Positions 1 to 9,830 of a stretch of 64,000 nucleotides of DNA are shown here, in pieces. Origin of the DNA: Eopsaltria australis. Lineage: Eukaryota; Chordata; Aves; Passeriformes; Petroicidae. The DNA lies in NCBI GenBank assembly GCA_034509425.1, contig JAVTVJ010000015.1, forward strand, positions 674,818-738,817, read 5' to 3'. Position 1 is the first letter of the stretch; each line of letters opens with the position of its first letter. The notes below the pieces were generated by a model. That model saw only the letters and a program-made list of their open reading frames with translations. It had not been told where the DNA came from and searched no databases. Both the position numbers and the translations under genes were made by a program.

Positions 1-784
1 GACAGCAGGTGTAGAACTTCCTGGTCAGTGAAACCATTCTTTTGGAGAAATTCCAAGTTCTCCTGGATTGCAGTGGAGGTGTTCAATAAAATAAATGGAT
101 TTTGGCTCAGTAGTTTCAGTATCCAGATCTTCATATTTGCTTCAGAACCTCCTAAATTTAAATAATTTCTTTGTAATGTCTCTATCACATTTTTGTTTTT
201 CTCAGCAGGGTTATAGAAAATATTGGGTGCACTTGTCAAGAACCTTGTGATTATATTATTCTTAAGTCCCAGGTCTTGAAAAAACAGTATGTTTGCCTTC
301 TGGTTCTGCTGATACTCAGTAGTAAAAAAAGACTGGAAATTGCTCTATTAATGTAATCAACTGTTTTTCATTCTGGCATACTAATTGCCATAAAGCTCTT
401 TGAGAGTTTATCTCTGCTGGAGTGTGGAGAATTGCCTCAGGGCAGCATTCTATAATGTTGGCTACAGTGGTCTCATCTGCTCCCATTTCTTTTAAGATAC
501 CAGCAGTTTCTTTAACATAGGCCACATCCTGGAGAAGGACCCATTCCTTCAGTATGCGGATCTTCGTGATGTCAATGGACAAACTGTAGAGACTCTCAAG
601 GGTTTTTTTTATTTTCCTCCCTTGACTTGGTATCAGTTGTGTAACTGAAATGTATTAGGAAGCTTCTGTTTGCTGCGTCAGGCCATATTGATGAAAACTT
701 CAGTCCCAGCTTACAGCTCTGAGATCTTGTCAACAGAAGAGTGAACCTATCTTTTGCACTGTGCGCGACTCTTCTCAGCATCAT
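1..784 (-). pseudogene. MTERF2: MTERF2-like host gene, broken and 3'-truncated by window edge
   Basis: The minus strand encodes a protein resembling mitochondrial transcription termination factor 2, an mTERF-repeat helical protein that binds mitochondrial DNA. Seen: an N-terminal leader with TRSQSCKLG, then [25 protein letters not shown] and [13 protein letters not shown], then, in another frame, [14 protein letters not shown] and [10 protein letters not shown] running to base 1. These follow human MTERF2 order as I remember it. The frame breaks twice: an extra base in the A8 run near 602-609, and a change near 330-340 best explained by loss of two bases of one codon. A splice-acceptor-like TTTTCTTACAG (minus) ends at 813, just 5' of the ATG at 784, so this is a gene copy with an intron boundary and not a processed retrocopy. 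The C-terminal third lies outside the window. Homopolymer base-calling error could explain the first break only. Confidence 0.8.
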
Positions 785-844
785 GGAAGTCAGTCCCGTG
801 GAGACACAACAACTGTAAGAAAACACATTTAAGGAGCGAGTTAA

Positions 845-2005
845 TGGTCAGAATCATTCATGTTCAGATAGAACTGGGGTAAGAAATTACTCTCCAGAGT
901 GGTTTTTGTTATTAGTGAAAAATGCAGCGTTCACATGAAAGCGGGGGAAAAGACTATTTTTGGAAGGTTAACGTTCTGACAGATGTGTCACTGGAACAGT
1001 AACATGGATGCAACAGACCTGTTGTGGAGCTCTGTCCATATCAATGCCTGCAGTCACACAAGCTCCAAACTGTCAGCCATTTCTTGCAGCTAACATTGTT
1101 ATTGCATTACAGATCACTCACACTGTATGAGGAAAATTATTCATGCAATTTCATTTGACAGCAATCCCACTAAATTTTAAAAAATGGCAGCCTAAATATC
1201 TTTCTTAGTTCTTATGAATGTATTTGTTTTAACTTCTCAAGCATTATTTGGAGTGTGAGTTGTTCTTTTATGTGTCAGAGACCCACCACGCAGTGATGCT
1301 TCAGCAGCAGTTTGTAATATAACTTCATTTTGAAATCATTCTTTATATAATTAAGGGAGAAAAAAAATCACATGAACCTTTATGTAAGTGTTTTTCACCA
1401 GCTGAGTGTGTTAATTGAGTTTGAATAAGCACCCTGGTGTTTTGGGGGAGGAAGCAAGTACACAGAAACATTTCTAGGCCTTCACCTGCCTCTTCCAGCA
1501 CCTGCTTTGCTACAGCTGCCCCTTGCACCAATGCCTTATTTCTGCCTTCAGGTCTCTTCTGTAGGCAGAGTCCTTGTGGAATAGGTGTGTGGCTGTGCTG
1601 GAGTCCACAGGGCCAACCCCACACCTCGCCTTTGCTCAAACTGACTGCCCAGTTATCACCAACAGCACATGTGCTGTCACCTGCTCTGCAGGGGCAAAGG
1701 AGCCGCAGCAGTCAAACAAAGCTATCATCAGGTGTATCTTTAACTTCCTGGGGGTTTTCTTAACAACCCTTTGGAAGTGCTGAGTGGGAAAGGGAGAACT
1801 GCTGATCTCTGCAATACTCCTGCAATTGGCTGCTACTGGTAACATGCTTACAACTGCTCAAACTGAAAATGAGAACATTGGGACAGTTGCTTTCACCTCT
1901 CCCTAAGTATAGCATGCTTCAAAAAGTACCTACCATGAGTATTGTCAAATTACTTTTGGTTGGGTTTTTTGGTTGTTTTTTTTAGGAGAGAAAATACTGT
2001 TATGA
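845..2005. other. No recognisable gene or repeat
   Basis: AT-rich sequence upstream of the MTERF2-like exon. Short open frames on both strands (for example 1343-1763) overlap one another and show no domain. It may hold intron or promoter sequence of the neighbouring gene; I see nothing specific. Confidence 0.5.
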
Positions 2006-2010
2006 TCATG

Positions 2011-2684
2011 TGTAAGAGTCTGGACGGAAATCCCTTGTCTGCCTCACGACCATCGACAGAAGCAGAGGCCGAAAACCCAGAGACCCTAAGAGGGGAAAAG
2101 GACTTTTGCACAATGAAGTCCAGCCAGATCTTGATGGGGTGCCTGCCAGGTGCTCAGGTGTCCTGCAAAGCTGTGCTGTTGAGCTGTGCTGCAGAGGCGT
2201 GTTGGTACATGCCCGTGGGAACTGTGTCCGCCCGGCTACCGGGGCGGAAAGAACCGAACTATATGTCCGGTACAGCTGCACCTGTACTCTAAAACAATGG
2301 GCCTTACTCCCCACCTGCTGGCTACTTGCCCCTCGTCTCTGGAGGGATTGCCTCATCTCTTGCTTACCTGCCCCTCGCTTTCGAAAAGACTATAAAGAGA
2401 CTCTCAAAAAGTACCCCTACGAGTACTCCCTACGGACGAGACGAATCCATCGGATCCGGACAACGAGGACTTCGTCGTGCCGTGGTAGCTATGCCCCTCC
2501 TTTCCTTTTCTCTCTCTCTTTCTTCTCTCTCTCTCTCCTCTATCGCATAAGCGTGTTGTTGGCACTCAATAAAGTGCTTTTGATTTTGATTTAAGCAAAA
2601 ATACTTGTCCCTGTTTTCTTTTACACTCTGAGATTCAAAGTAACGAACCATCACGACCCCCGCTCCTACGAGCGGATCGTGACA
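2011..2684 (+). repeat. A1 5' LTR
   Basis: 674-bp LTR from TGTAAG to TGACA. TATAAAG at 2391-2397 is a TATA-box candidate, and AATAAA at 2568-2573 is a polyadenylation signal after a CT-rich stretch. It differs from the 3' LTR by scattered substitutions and very few indels, so the insertion is neither brand new nor ancient. A 162-codon open frame inside it recurs in the 3' LTR and is treated as chance. Confidence 0.93.
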
Positions 2685-2689
2685 TCAAT

Positions 2690-2707
2690 TGGCGTCACGG
2701 ACAGGAT
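2690..2707 (+). other. Primer binding site candidate, A1
   Basis: TGGCGTCACGGACAGGAT begins five bases after the LTR end, the position expected for a primer binding site. It starts with the TGG that pairs with tRNA CCA. It does not match the standard lysine, proline or tryptophan sites I know; the primer tRNA is unassigned. Confidence 0.6.
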
Positions 2708-3148
2708 TCTGAGGCAGAAGGGGCTGCAAGGTTTTGTGTAGTTTGTAACAGGGGAAGGACGTTTTGCTCCAGCCACACCTAGCCCGACACTCCAAAAGGG
2801 TGAGCGGTGTCTAGAAAGCAAGGGGGGCATCTCGAATTTCCCGCAAACTGCACATGCCTAGGTGAAAAGCACCCCTATACTCTGTTGAGGGTTCTGTCTT
2901 CAGAATTTCACAAAAGAATCTCTTGGTGCAAAAGGGGGAGCGTTGTGTTTCTTTTTAAGGTGGGTGTGTAAGGAGTTAGTCTACTGGGTGTTAGGAGAGG
3001 CAACGGATTGTAACTAAACAGAGCCTCCAGTAGACTTAGCCTCTTCGCCACTTTAGGGAAGAGAAGGGGAACACAGCCCGGCTCTCGGGACTGTGGATGC
3101 AACTAAGTTTTACCTCCCTAAAGCGGTTTTTATTGTCCCTTCGAAAAT

Positions 3149-5260
3149 ATGACCTCAAACACTAACACAAAAGACACAGCTGCATTTTATGCTTTATTAG
3201 CAAAACACAATGCCCGACCCTCTTCAGGAGGGGAGGAGTGGGCACAAAACAACTGGTTCAATTTAGAAAATGTGATTGATAGAATTTACTCTTTACAGCG
3301 TGGGTCAAAATTCAGACTTGGCCGAGATAAAGCTGTAATTTGCTCTGTACTAGGAGCATGCCTTACATCGGCTATAGATCACCGCTTTAAGCGGTGCAGT
3401 GAGCAGGAAACAATAATAGACTCCCTGCAAAACTTAGTAGAAATTTTGCAGAAACAATTAGAGGAAAAAGAGAATTATATTCTCTTGTTACAAGATCTTT
3501 TGAGAGAAAAATCTCCAAAAGACTCAAGGAACACCGATCCACCACAAGACACAAAGGAAAAGGAATCACTTTACCCCCACAAAGAATTAAAGCAAGTAAA
3601 AAATTGTGGGGAAAACTGCTGTCCTCCTATGACACCTTTAACTGAACAGGAGGCCAGTGGATACTGGGGACATGATGTTTTCTTAACAACAGGAGACAAA
3701 CATAGCACCTCGTCCCCAACTCAGCATGCAACTTTCCAAGCTGGGGGACTCAATCCTCCAGAAAGCGGAGACCCTTTAGCTATTGTTAGTACCCCTGATC
3801 AACTTCTAGAAAGCGTTCACAAAGCTGCTTGTCTGCAAATGATACATGAAAAGAAGTTGATTCCTGAATATGAATCCCCTGTGCAAATGCCTGTGAAACC
3901 TGAAATGAAGACCCCTTTAATTCGGGGTCCCCCAGAATCACTCAAAGCCACAGCGATTGTCTTACAGAAAACCATAGCAGTTGTGGGTCCCGTAGAGAAA
4001 CTAGAAAAATTCCTTGAAAACCCAACAGATCGAACCGGATCTACTGATCCTGGGAATGCCCCAAATTCTACACCTTCTCAGCCGTTGGGTTCACACTTGA
4101 ATTCACCTGCCAGTGGTCGCAAAGTTTATACATGTAGTGAGGTTGCAGAAGATCTGATTAATTACAATAGAAAATGTGGACCTGTAAAAACCCCACAAGA
4201 AAAATCAGAGAAAACACTAGCTAGCAGGGACATTCGGGTCCCTCATAGTGAAAACCCAGAAAATAGTGGACCCCCCTTGCTTTCTCAAAGTCTGGGCAGT
4301 GAGCCTAAGCAACCTCTCCCTCAGAGCCTGGGAAGTGAGCCAAAGCAACCTTTCCTTCAAAGTCCAGGCAACGATCCAAAACACCTCTGTCCTCAAAACC
4401 AGGTAAACTGGTTTTTGGGAATTTGGTGGAAGGATATCCCACCTGAAACCTTAACTTTTTTAGATCAGATTAACTTGCTGAGAAAAGGGGTGAAATGGGA
4501 ATGGGATGCTTCTCAAGAAGATGCCTTACAATTACTGATTTTTGAAGCAACAGCTCACCAAGCCCTGGGCCCTATTCACCCTACAGATCCTTTCCAAGTG
4601 GAATGGGGCTTTGCTTCCTCAGGGCTGTCAGTTCACATCTGGCAGTGGGGCCCTGAGGGCCCAACAAGGCCTGTTGGTATTTATTCCCAAGGCTTCAGAG
4701 ATGCTGAAAAAAGACACGCTATCTGGGAAAAGGGGCTGTTTGTGGTCAGCTTAGCTTTGGTAGAAGTAGAGAAAATTACACAACAACAACCAATTGTTTT
4801 GAGTTGCCCTTTCAAAGTTATTAGGGCAGCCTCTACCGGGACCCCCCAACCTGACGGGGTGGTCCAGAGGGCCTTAGTTAGAAAGTGGGATGCTCAGATT
4901 GAACACTATTGTAACACTTTCTCAATAACGGAAGGAGCTGTAAAAAACCTGGCAATACAAGAAGGCTTCAGTAGCAGCCAAGACAAACCTGCCTCAGTTA
5001 TTAAGGTAGCCCTCCACACTTCCTCCAGTGAAACAGAGGGGGAAGGCAGTGCCCAAGTTGGCGAGCTGATAGCTGTTTGGAGTGTTCTCCAACATGAAGT
5101 ACAGAATATCTTTCTTGTTTGTATCTATACTTATTTCTATGCTGTGTTTAAGGAATGGACTGAGTGGCTTTCTTTTTGGCAGCAAAAAGCATGGACAGCT
5201 TCTGATGCCCTAGGAAAGGGGCATCGGACAAATACACGCTGGATAATTCCATCATTTTAA
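3149..5260 (+). CDS. A1 ORF1: coiled-coil/pol-remnant chimeric protein, 703 aa
   Basis: Uninterrupted ORF with an adenine at -3 of its ATG, following a 464-bp leader. Residues about 84-121 (EQETIIDSLQNLVEILQKQL) have a heptad pattern typical of a coiled coil. The middle is a proline- and glutamine-rich linker with repeated Q-S-L-G-S-E-P-K-Q units. The last 260 residues resemble the connection segment of gammaretrovirus-like reverse transcriptase (KGVKWEWD, ALGPIHPTDPF, then GIYSQGFRDAEKRH and VRKWDAQIEHY), followed by an RNase H-like tail (QVGELIAVWSVL). The polymerase catalytic core is absent, and the RNase H position where Y-T-D-S is usual reads Y-T-Y-F. No zinc knuckle or Gag major homology region is seen. 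Compared with A2 it lacks 19 and 33 residues in two blocks, both in frame. Function unknown. Confidence 0.85.
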   Translation: MTSNTNTKDTAAFYALLAKHNARPSSGGEEWAQNNWFNLENVIDRIYSLQRGSKFRLGRDKAVICSVLGACLTSAIDHRFKRCSEQETIIDSLQNLVEILQKQLEEKENYILLLQDLLREKSPKDSRNTDPPQDTKEKESLYPHKELKQVKNCGENCCPPMTPLTEQEASGYWGHDVFLTTGDKHSTSSPTQHATFQAGGLNPPESGDPLAIVSTPDQLLESVHKAACLQMIHEKKLIPEYESPVQMPVKPEMKTPLIRGPPESLKATAIVLQKTIAVVGPVEKLEKFLENPTDRTGSTDPGNAPNSTPSQPLGSHLNSPASGRKVYTCSEVAEDLINYNRKCGPVKTPQEKSEKTLASRDIRVPHSENPENSGPPLLSQSLGSEPKQPLPQSLGSEPKQPFLQSPGNDPKHLCPQNQVNWFLGIWWKDIPPETLTFLDQINLLRKGVKWEWDASQEDALQLLIFEATAHQALGPIHPTDPFQVEWGFASSGLSVHIWQWGPEGPTRPVGIYSQGFRDAEKRHAIWEKGLFVVSLALVEVEKITQQQPIVLSCPFKVIRAASTGTPQPDGVVQRALVRKWDAQIEHYCNTFSITEGAVKNLAIQEGFSSSQDKPASVIKVALHTSSSETEGEGSAQVGELIAVWSVLQHEVQNIFLVCIYTYFYAVFKEWTEWLSFWQQKAWTASDALGKGHRTNTRWIIPSF

Positions 5261-5307
5261 CCTTTTCTGCCCCTTGGCGGCAGGCTCTGTTGTGTTTACT
5301 TTTCACA

Positions 5308-6870
5308 GGGGAACTCCGAGGGACATGAAGAATTTATAGATTTAAAATAAATGCCATAGCAAAGCCCATACTGAGTGCAGTAGCTACATACCATGGTGTA
5401 AGCACCCCCCTTGTGCTGGATGACAAGAATAATGCTTTTTCCCTCCCTTTATGGTAACATGAGGTGATGATTGCTGAACTTTTTGTTAAACTTAGCTGTT
5501 GTACAATTTTCCCATAAAATTATGTGTGGTAAAAACAATACAAGATACTGGAGGGACTTGAAGTTGATGTTGTAATACCTATCACCCAACCATTGGTTAT
5601 GCTAAGCCTGAAAATTTTTGAAATTGGACCAAATATAATCAGGACCAGGTATGGTCTCTCAAACAAGTTAAATTGCTAATGCACAGAAATTCAGCCGGCT
5701 TGTTCACCTTTCTTGCAAACTTCTTTTGAAGGGTGGACAACCTGGCTGCGAAACAGAAACTTTATTAAGAAAAGAATGCAGAGCGACATAACCGGTTTTG
5801 TGGGAACAACAGGATTGGGAATCTTGAATAGCATTGATTCAGAAGTACTAATGAATAAATTGGCTGTCACAATTAGAGATTTAACCAAATTATAACGACC
5901 ACTGCAGTTGTCATTAACCCACCAGTGGTTGTTATTAAACATATTAACTCAGTGAATGTTAACCGTATGTCATGCTTCAGTGCATTCAATATTCCCTATC
6001 ATTGCATTGGGGCTGAATTGGGGTGGAACTATTTTTTATCCTTTTGAGCATAAGCAATGGACCCGTCAAATTGGTAAAAAATGGCAAACTGTGGATTTAG
6101 AAACTTGTGTTGTCCGGGAACAACTAGGGTTCATTTGCGAAAGCAATGCAATCAGAGCTCAGGACATTTGCTTAGATACGGAACAGAATATCTGTCATTT
6201 TGAAATTCATCTTAAAGAGAATCCTGAAACAGTGCTTGTGTATATAGGCAATGGATGTGCATGCTTGAGAACTGCTTGTGATCAAATAGTTGTAGAAAAT
6301 TTGGTGATGGACACTAAAAATCATTCGAATTTTTGTGTTTGTAATTTTACTAAAATTGTAGGATGTGATTTTTTTTATTTAGCTTCAGTCACTTCTTATC
6401 ACCTTTTGCAATCCAATTACTCGCTGATACACCAAGTTGTGCCTACCCGCATTGGGATGAACCTTACCTTGGTAAAGCAATTGTTGCTTCATCATGATTT
6501 AATCGAAATTTTGGAGAAGATCAAGAAGAACGGACAGAAAACCTTGGTAACTGTTCATCACAATGTAAACAAAATACATCGTGTTCTGGAAAGGGTAAGA
6601 AAGGATGCTGACCACAGTTGGTGGGATACCCTTTTTGGGTGGTCACCTACTGCCACAGGGGTCCTGAATAAGCTGTGTCATCCCATCATTATTCTCCTGA
6701 TTCTAGTTTTAGTAGGTTTTGTCTTGTCGGCAATTTTGTATATCATGAACTGGAGAATGATGAAACGAGTAGCATACTTGACATCCATAATGAATATGCA
6801 TAATCTGGTTGATGTTTCATCCTCTGTGGACACCCCTGACATTATTGATGCAAGGCGAGCTCAGGTGTAA
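5308..6870 (+). pseudogene. env: A1 envelope gene, decayed (surface part deleted, transmembrane part open)
   Basis: Retroviral envelope remnant. A pyrimidine-rich TTTACTTTTCACAG ending about 5308 is a candidate env splice acceptor. The surface-subunit half is stop-ridden and partly deleted; against A2 about 300 bp is also missing near 5945. From 5956 a 304-codon frame stays open through several cysteine-rich motifs, glycosylation sites and a membrane anchor (HPIIILLILVLVGFVLSAIL), ending with a short cytoplasmic tail. The ATG at 5956 is only where the open frame begins, not a natural start. Without the N-terminal half it cannot be a working envelope. Confidence 0.85.
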
Positions 6871-7165
6871 TAAGAAATTGGATAAATACTTTACTGCTTA
6901 TTGTAATCTAAACAATTATTAATAAAATATTAAGGTATTTTTATTGTTTTGTGATTCAATCAATTAATGTAATTTTAAAGTGTAACGATGTATTAATGTA
7001 ATTTTGAAGTATAATGATTCAAATAATTATTAATATGATTTTAAGTTACAATAAGAAATTAAACTGGTTTATTTGAATAATTATTAATGAAATTTTACTA
7101 TAATAAGGCAATTGTTGCCCTGTTGAAATTTAAACAAAATTTCATGTGATTAAAATTACTTATTC
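6871..7165 (+). repeat. AT-rich imperfect repeats between env and 3' pyrimidine tract (A1)
   Basis: Several degenerate copies of a unit like TTATTAATGAAATTTTA, spaced irregularly about every 45-70 bp. The same block lies at the same place in A2 (57113-57410), so it belongs to the element. No coding potential seen. Confidence 0.65.
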
Positions 7166-7227
7166 TTTTGTTTTCTTTTTCTTTTCTTTTCCCTTCTCTC
7201 TTTCTCTTTGTCTCTGTTTTCCGGGGT

Positions 7228-7416
7228 ATGCTACCGGCATGGATGAGTCCTGAAGACATCGTGACAACACTACCGAGTCCTGAAGACATCGAGACAATGC
7301 TACAGGTTCCTGACGACGATCGTGAGCCACGGGGTGGTGTAAGAGTCTGGACGGAAATCCCTTGTCTGCCTTACGACCATCGACAGAAGCAGAAGCCGAA
7401 AACCCAGAGACCCTAA
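7228..7416 (+). CDS. Possible small accessory ORF of A1 (SPEDI repeats), 62 aa
   Basis: A short frame after an approximately 55-base pyrimidine tract (7165-7221) encodes two near-copies of the decapeptide SPEDIVTTLP / SPEDIETMLQ and an acidic VPDDDREP, then runs into the 3' LTR. The DNA repeat unit is about 30 bp. A2 keeps the same start and repeats (57470-57640). In A2 the base pair before the start context is a good splice acceptor (TTTTCCAG); in A1 it reads TTTTCCGG, so A1 may have lost splicing. No known family recognised; it could be untranslated repeat sequence. Confidence 0.35.
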   Translation: MLPAWMSPEDIVTTLPSPEDIETMLQVPDDDREPRGGVRVWTEIPCLPYDHRQKQKPKTQRP

Positions 7417-8009
7417 GAGGGGAAAAGGACTTTTGCACAATGAAGTCCAGCCAGATCTTGATGGGGTGCCTGCCAGGTGCTCAGGTGTCCTGCAGAGCTG
7501 TGCTGTTGAGCTGTGCTGCAGAGGCGTGTTGGTACATGCCCGTGGGAACCGTGTCCGCCCAGCTACCGGGGCGGAAAGAACCGAACTATATGTCCGGTAC
7601 AGCTGCACCTGTACTCTAAAACAATGGGCCTTACTCCCCACCTGCTGGCTACTTGCCCCTCGTCTCTGGAGGGATTGCCTCATCTCTTGCTTACCTGCCC
7701 CCCGCTTTCGAAAAGACTATAAAGAGACTCTCAAAAGGTACCCCTACGAGTACTCCCTACGGACGAGACTAATCCATCGGATCCGGACAACGAGGATCAC
7801 GTCGTGCCGTGGGAGCTATTCCCCTCCTTTTCTCTTTCTCTCTTTCTTCTCTCTCTCTCTCCTCTATCGCATAAGCGTGTTGTTGGCACTCAATAAAGTG
7901 CTTTTTGATTTTGATTGAAGCAAAAATACTTGTCCCTGTTTTCTTTTGCACTCTGAGATTCAAAGTAACGAACCATCACGACCCCCGCTCCTACGAGCGG
8001 ATCGTGACA
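7338..8009 (+). repeat. A1 3' LTR
   Basis: 672 bp, same ends and order as the 5' LTR, with AATAAA in the same position. The purine-rich ACGGGGTGG just before it may be a short polypurine tract. TCATG follows directly at 8010. Confidence 0.93.
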
Positions 8010-8014
8010 TCATG

Positions 8015-8644
8015 CAGTCTAATCTCCTACATAACAGACCAGAATACCTATTGCAGAGCTGCACAAGAGCCCTAGAATCTTCCTTAGAGCCCATCTTCTA
8101 AGAAAATATGTGGTTTGCTTAGGGAACTTAAGTGGTAGATCCTCTTTTTAGTTGCCAGGTAAGGTTAAATATTTTTCTAGAGGTAAATCCTTTGTCTCAA
8201 GAAACTGTACGTTTGCTTTTAGGTTGCTTTTTTTCTGCTTCTAAGCTGGACTATTGTTAAGCTGCTACATCATAAACCAAAAGAATAAGACTTAATTTCC
8301 TATATGCATGCTAATGTTAACAGAAGCTGTTTATCGATAACTTGTTCTTTTAGTCATATTTCACATCTCTAAGGCAAAACCAATTGCCTGATGAGCTGCT
8401 TGTCAGAACCCCAAGGCTGATGGTTTTGTCTTCATGCACCTTGTGACTTCAGAAGTGCTGTCTCCAGCCCCAGCACAGAGCAAGTGATTTTTCCCAGTAA
8501 TCCTGAAAGCACTGGAAGTGTAGGTAAGTCACAGATGTTTTATGTGCTGACTTTTCCATGTCCTGAAAAAGTGACTGCAAACTAAACCTCTCCTCCACAG
8601 GAGTGACACAACTGCCTGTGTCTGAGCACTCTGAGTAGTTCTAC
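8015..8644. other. Spacer between proviruses A1 and B, nothing recognised
   Basis: No ORF above background and no LTR or LINE motif that I can name. Probably unique host sequence. Confidence 0.5.
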
Positions 8645-8649
8645 CAAGT

Positions 8650-9222
8650 TGTATTGGGTCTGACTGGGGTAAAGCTCACAGGCCTTACACTGCTGTACTT
8701 TGCTTTGGTAGCTGGTGTTGATAACAGAGCAGTGTTTTGGCTACTGCCAAGCTGTGCTGTCCCTGTGACATTCCTTCCCCCACTGAAGGGGACGGGGGGG
8801 GGCAAGATCCTGGGAGGGGACACCAGCAGGCCAGCTGACCCCAGTCAGCCAAAGAGATATTCCATACCATATGACATCAGCTCAGATATATAAGGCAAGG
8901 AAGAGAGGAGGAGGGGGAGGCATTCGGGACTTGTCCATGTTTGCCTCCTCGAGCAACCATCACGTGTGCTGGAGCCCTGCTTCCCAGAAAGTGTCCGGAC
9001 ATCGCTGCTGATGGGAAGTAGAGATTGATTGTTTTCTCTTCTTGCTCTTGCGCGTGCAACTTTCAACTTGCTTGTTCTATTTTTTCCTCCACTGTAATAA
9101 AACTGCCTTTACTCACCCTGATAGTCTTTTTCAATATTATCCTCTCCCCTCTCCCAGTGGGAGGGGGAGTGATAGAGTGACTGAGTGGGCACCTGGCCTC
9201 TGGCCGGGGTCAACCCACGTCA
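8650..9222 (+). repeat. Provirus B 5' LTR
   Basis: 573 bp. TATATAAG at 8887-8894 and AATAAA at 9096-9101 mark promoter and polyadenylation signals. I count only about five differences from the 3' LTR. The same LTR occurs alone at 38784-39352. Confidence 0.93.
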
Positions 9223-9230
9223 GTCTCTTT

Positions 9231-9248
9231 TGGCGCCCGAACAGGGAC
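9231..9248 (+). other. Primer binding site, tRNA-Lys3 type
   Basis: TGGCGCCCGAACAGGGAC, eight bases after the LTR, is the exact 18-mer complementary to the 3' end of tRNA-Lys(UUU), the primer used by lentiviruses among others. Confidence 0.9.
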
Positions 9249-9314
9249 GAGATAAAGGCAGTTTTATTACAGTGGAGGCATCACAAAGGTCAGACAGTGA
9301 ATACTCTGACCAAG

Positions 9315-9830
9315 AACAGGAATAGAGGGTCCCTGCCTCCAGCCAGGAGGAGGAAAGGGATCTCTGGAGTGACAGGGGGATGTAGCCTCTGGAGACGGCT
9401 TCTTTCAAGTGTGAAGGCAAGATATCCTTTTAAGGAAGATCTTGTAAAGTCCCCAGGGAAGTGGACCAATGTGGATGAAGGTATCCAGTACTTGAGAGAA
9501 TTAGCAGTGCTGGAAATTGTCTATAGTGATCTAAAGGATGATAGCGTCACCATAGATCCAGAGGATATCCCTTGTACACTTGCCATGTGGAGGAAGGTGG
9601 TTCAAGGTGTCCCAGCATCATATTCCAGCAGCTTGGCGGCACTTTATTACCCAAAAATGGATACACCAACTGTAGAGTAGTCGGTAGTAAAAGCTGAGGT
9701 GAGCTTAACAGGGGACAGATGGCAAAGGCACCCCATCGTGACTGGCCCAGAGGCCCCTTGTATCCTTGGCATCAACTACCTCAGGAGAGGGTATTTTAAG
9801 GATCCAAAGGGAAGAAAATAATCCAAATTC
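9315..9830 (+). pseudogene. Provirus B gag and protease fragments, out of order
   Basis: Compared with provirus C, the order is rearranged. 9319-9385 matches C's gag stop, gag-pro junction and a protease piece (GVTGG). 9390-9680 then matches an earlier part of Gag (SLWRRLLSSV; WTNVDEGIQYLREL). 9690-9825 returns to protease (EVSLTGDRWQRHPIV, GPEAPCILGINYLR). A 212-codon frame at 9042-9680 that starts inside the LTR is just this patchwork. It is a broken product with no expected function. Confidence 0.75.

Larger units (their letters stand above)
2011..8009 (+). mobile_element. Provirus A1 (LTR-ORF1-env-LTR endogenous retrovirus)
   Basis: Complete two-LTR insertion flanked by the 5-bp target-site duplication TCATG (2006-2010 and 8010-8014). 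Both LTRs run TGTAAGAG to GTGACA. The interior holds a leader, one long chimeric ORF, a decayed env, an AT-rich stretch, a pyrimidine tract and a small repeat-bearing ORF. There is no ordinary full gag or polymerase, so the copy is non-autonomous. A second copy (A2, 51661-57686) and a third LTR plus leader (A3, 17784-18793) share its layout. The architecture, an LTR-driven single coiled-coil ORF with pol remnants, recalls the chicken ENS-1/ERNI elements, but that link is from memory and untested. Confidence 0.93.

Noticed and set aside
2106..2594. 162-codon ORF inside the A-family LTR, repeated at 7433 and 51755
   Set aside because: It recurs because the LTR recurs. It spans promoter and polyadenylation signals and encodes no recognisable domain.
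5713..5895. Short ORF in A1 env as a separate gene
   Set aside because: It is the beginning of the transmembrane part of the decayed env and matches A2 at 55733.
9042..9680. 212-codon ORF treated as a complete provirus B Gag
   Set aside because: It begins in the LTR and crosses the primer site and two rearrangement junctions, so it is a patchwork.
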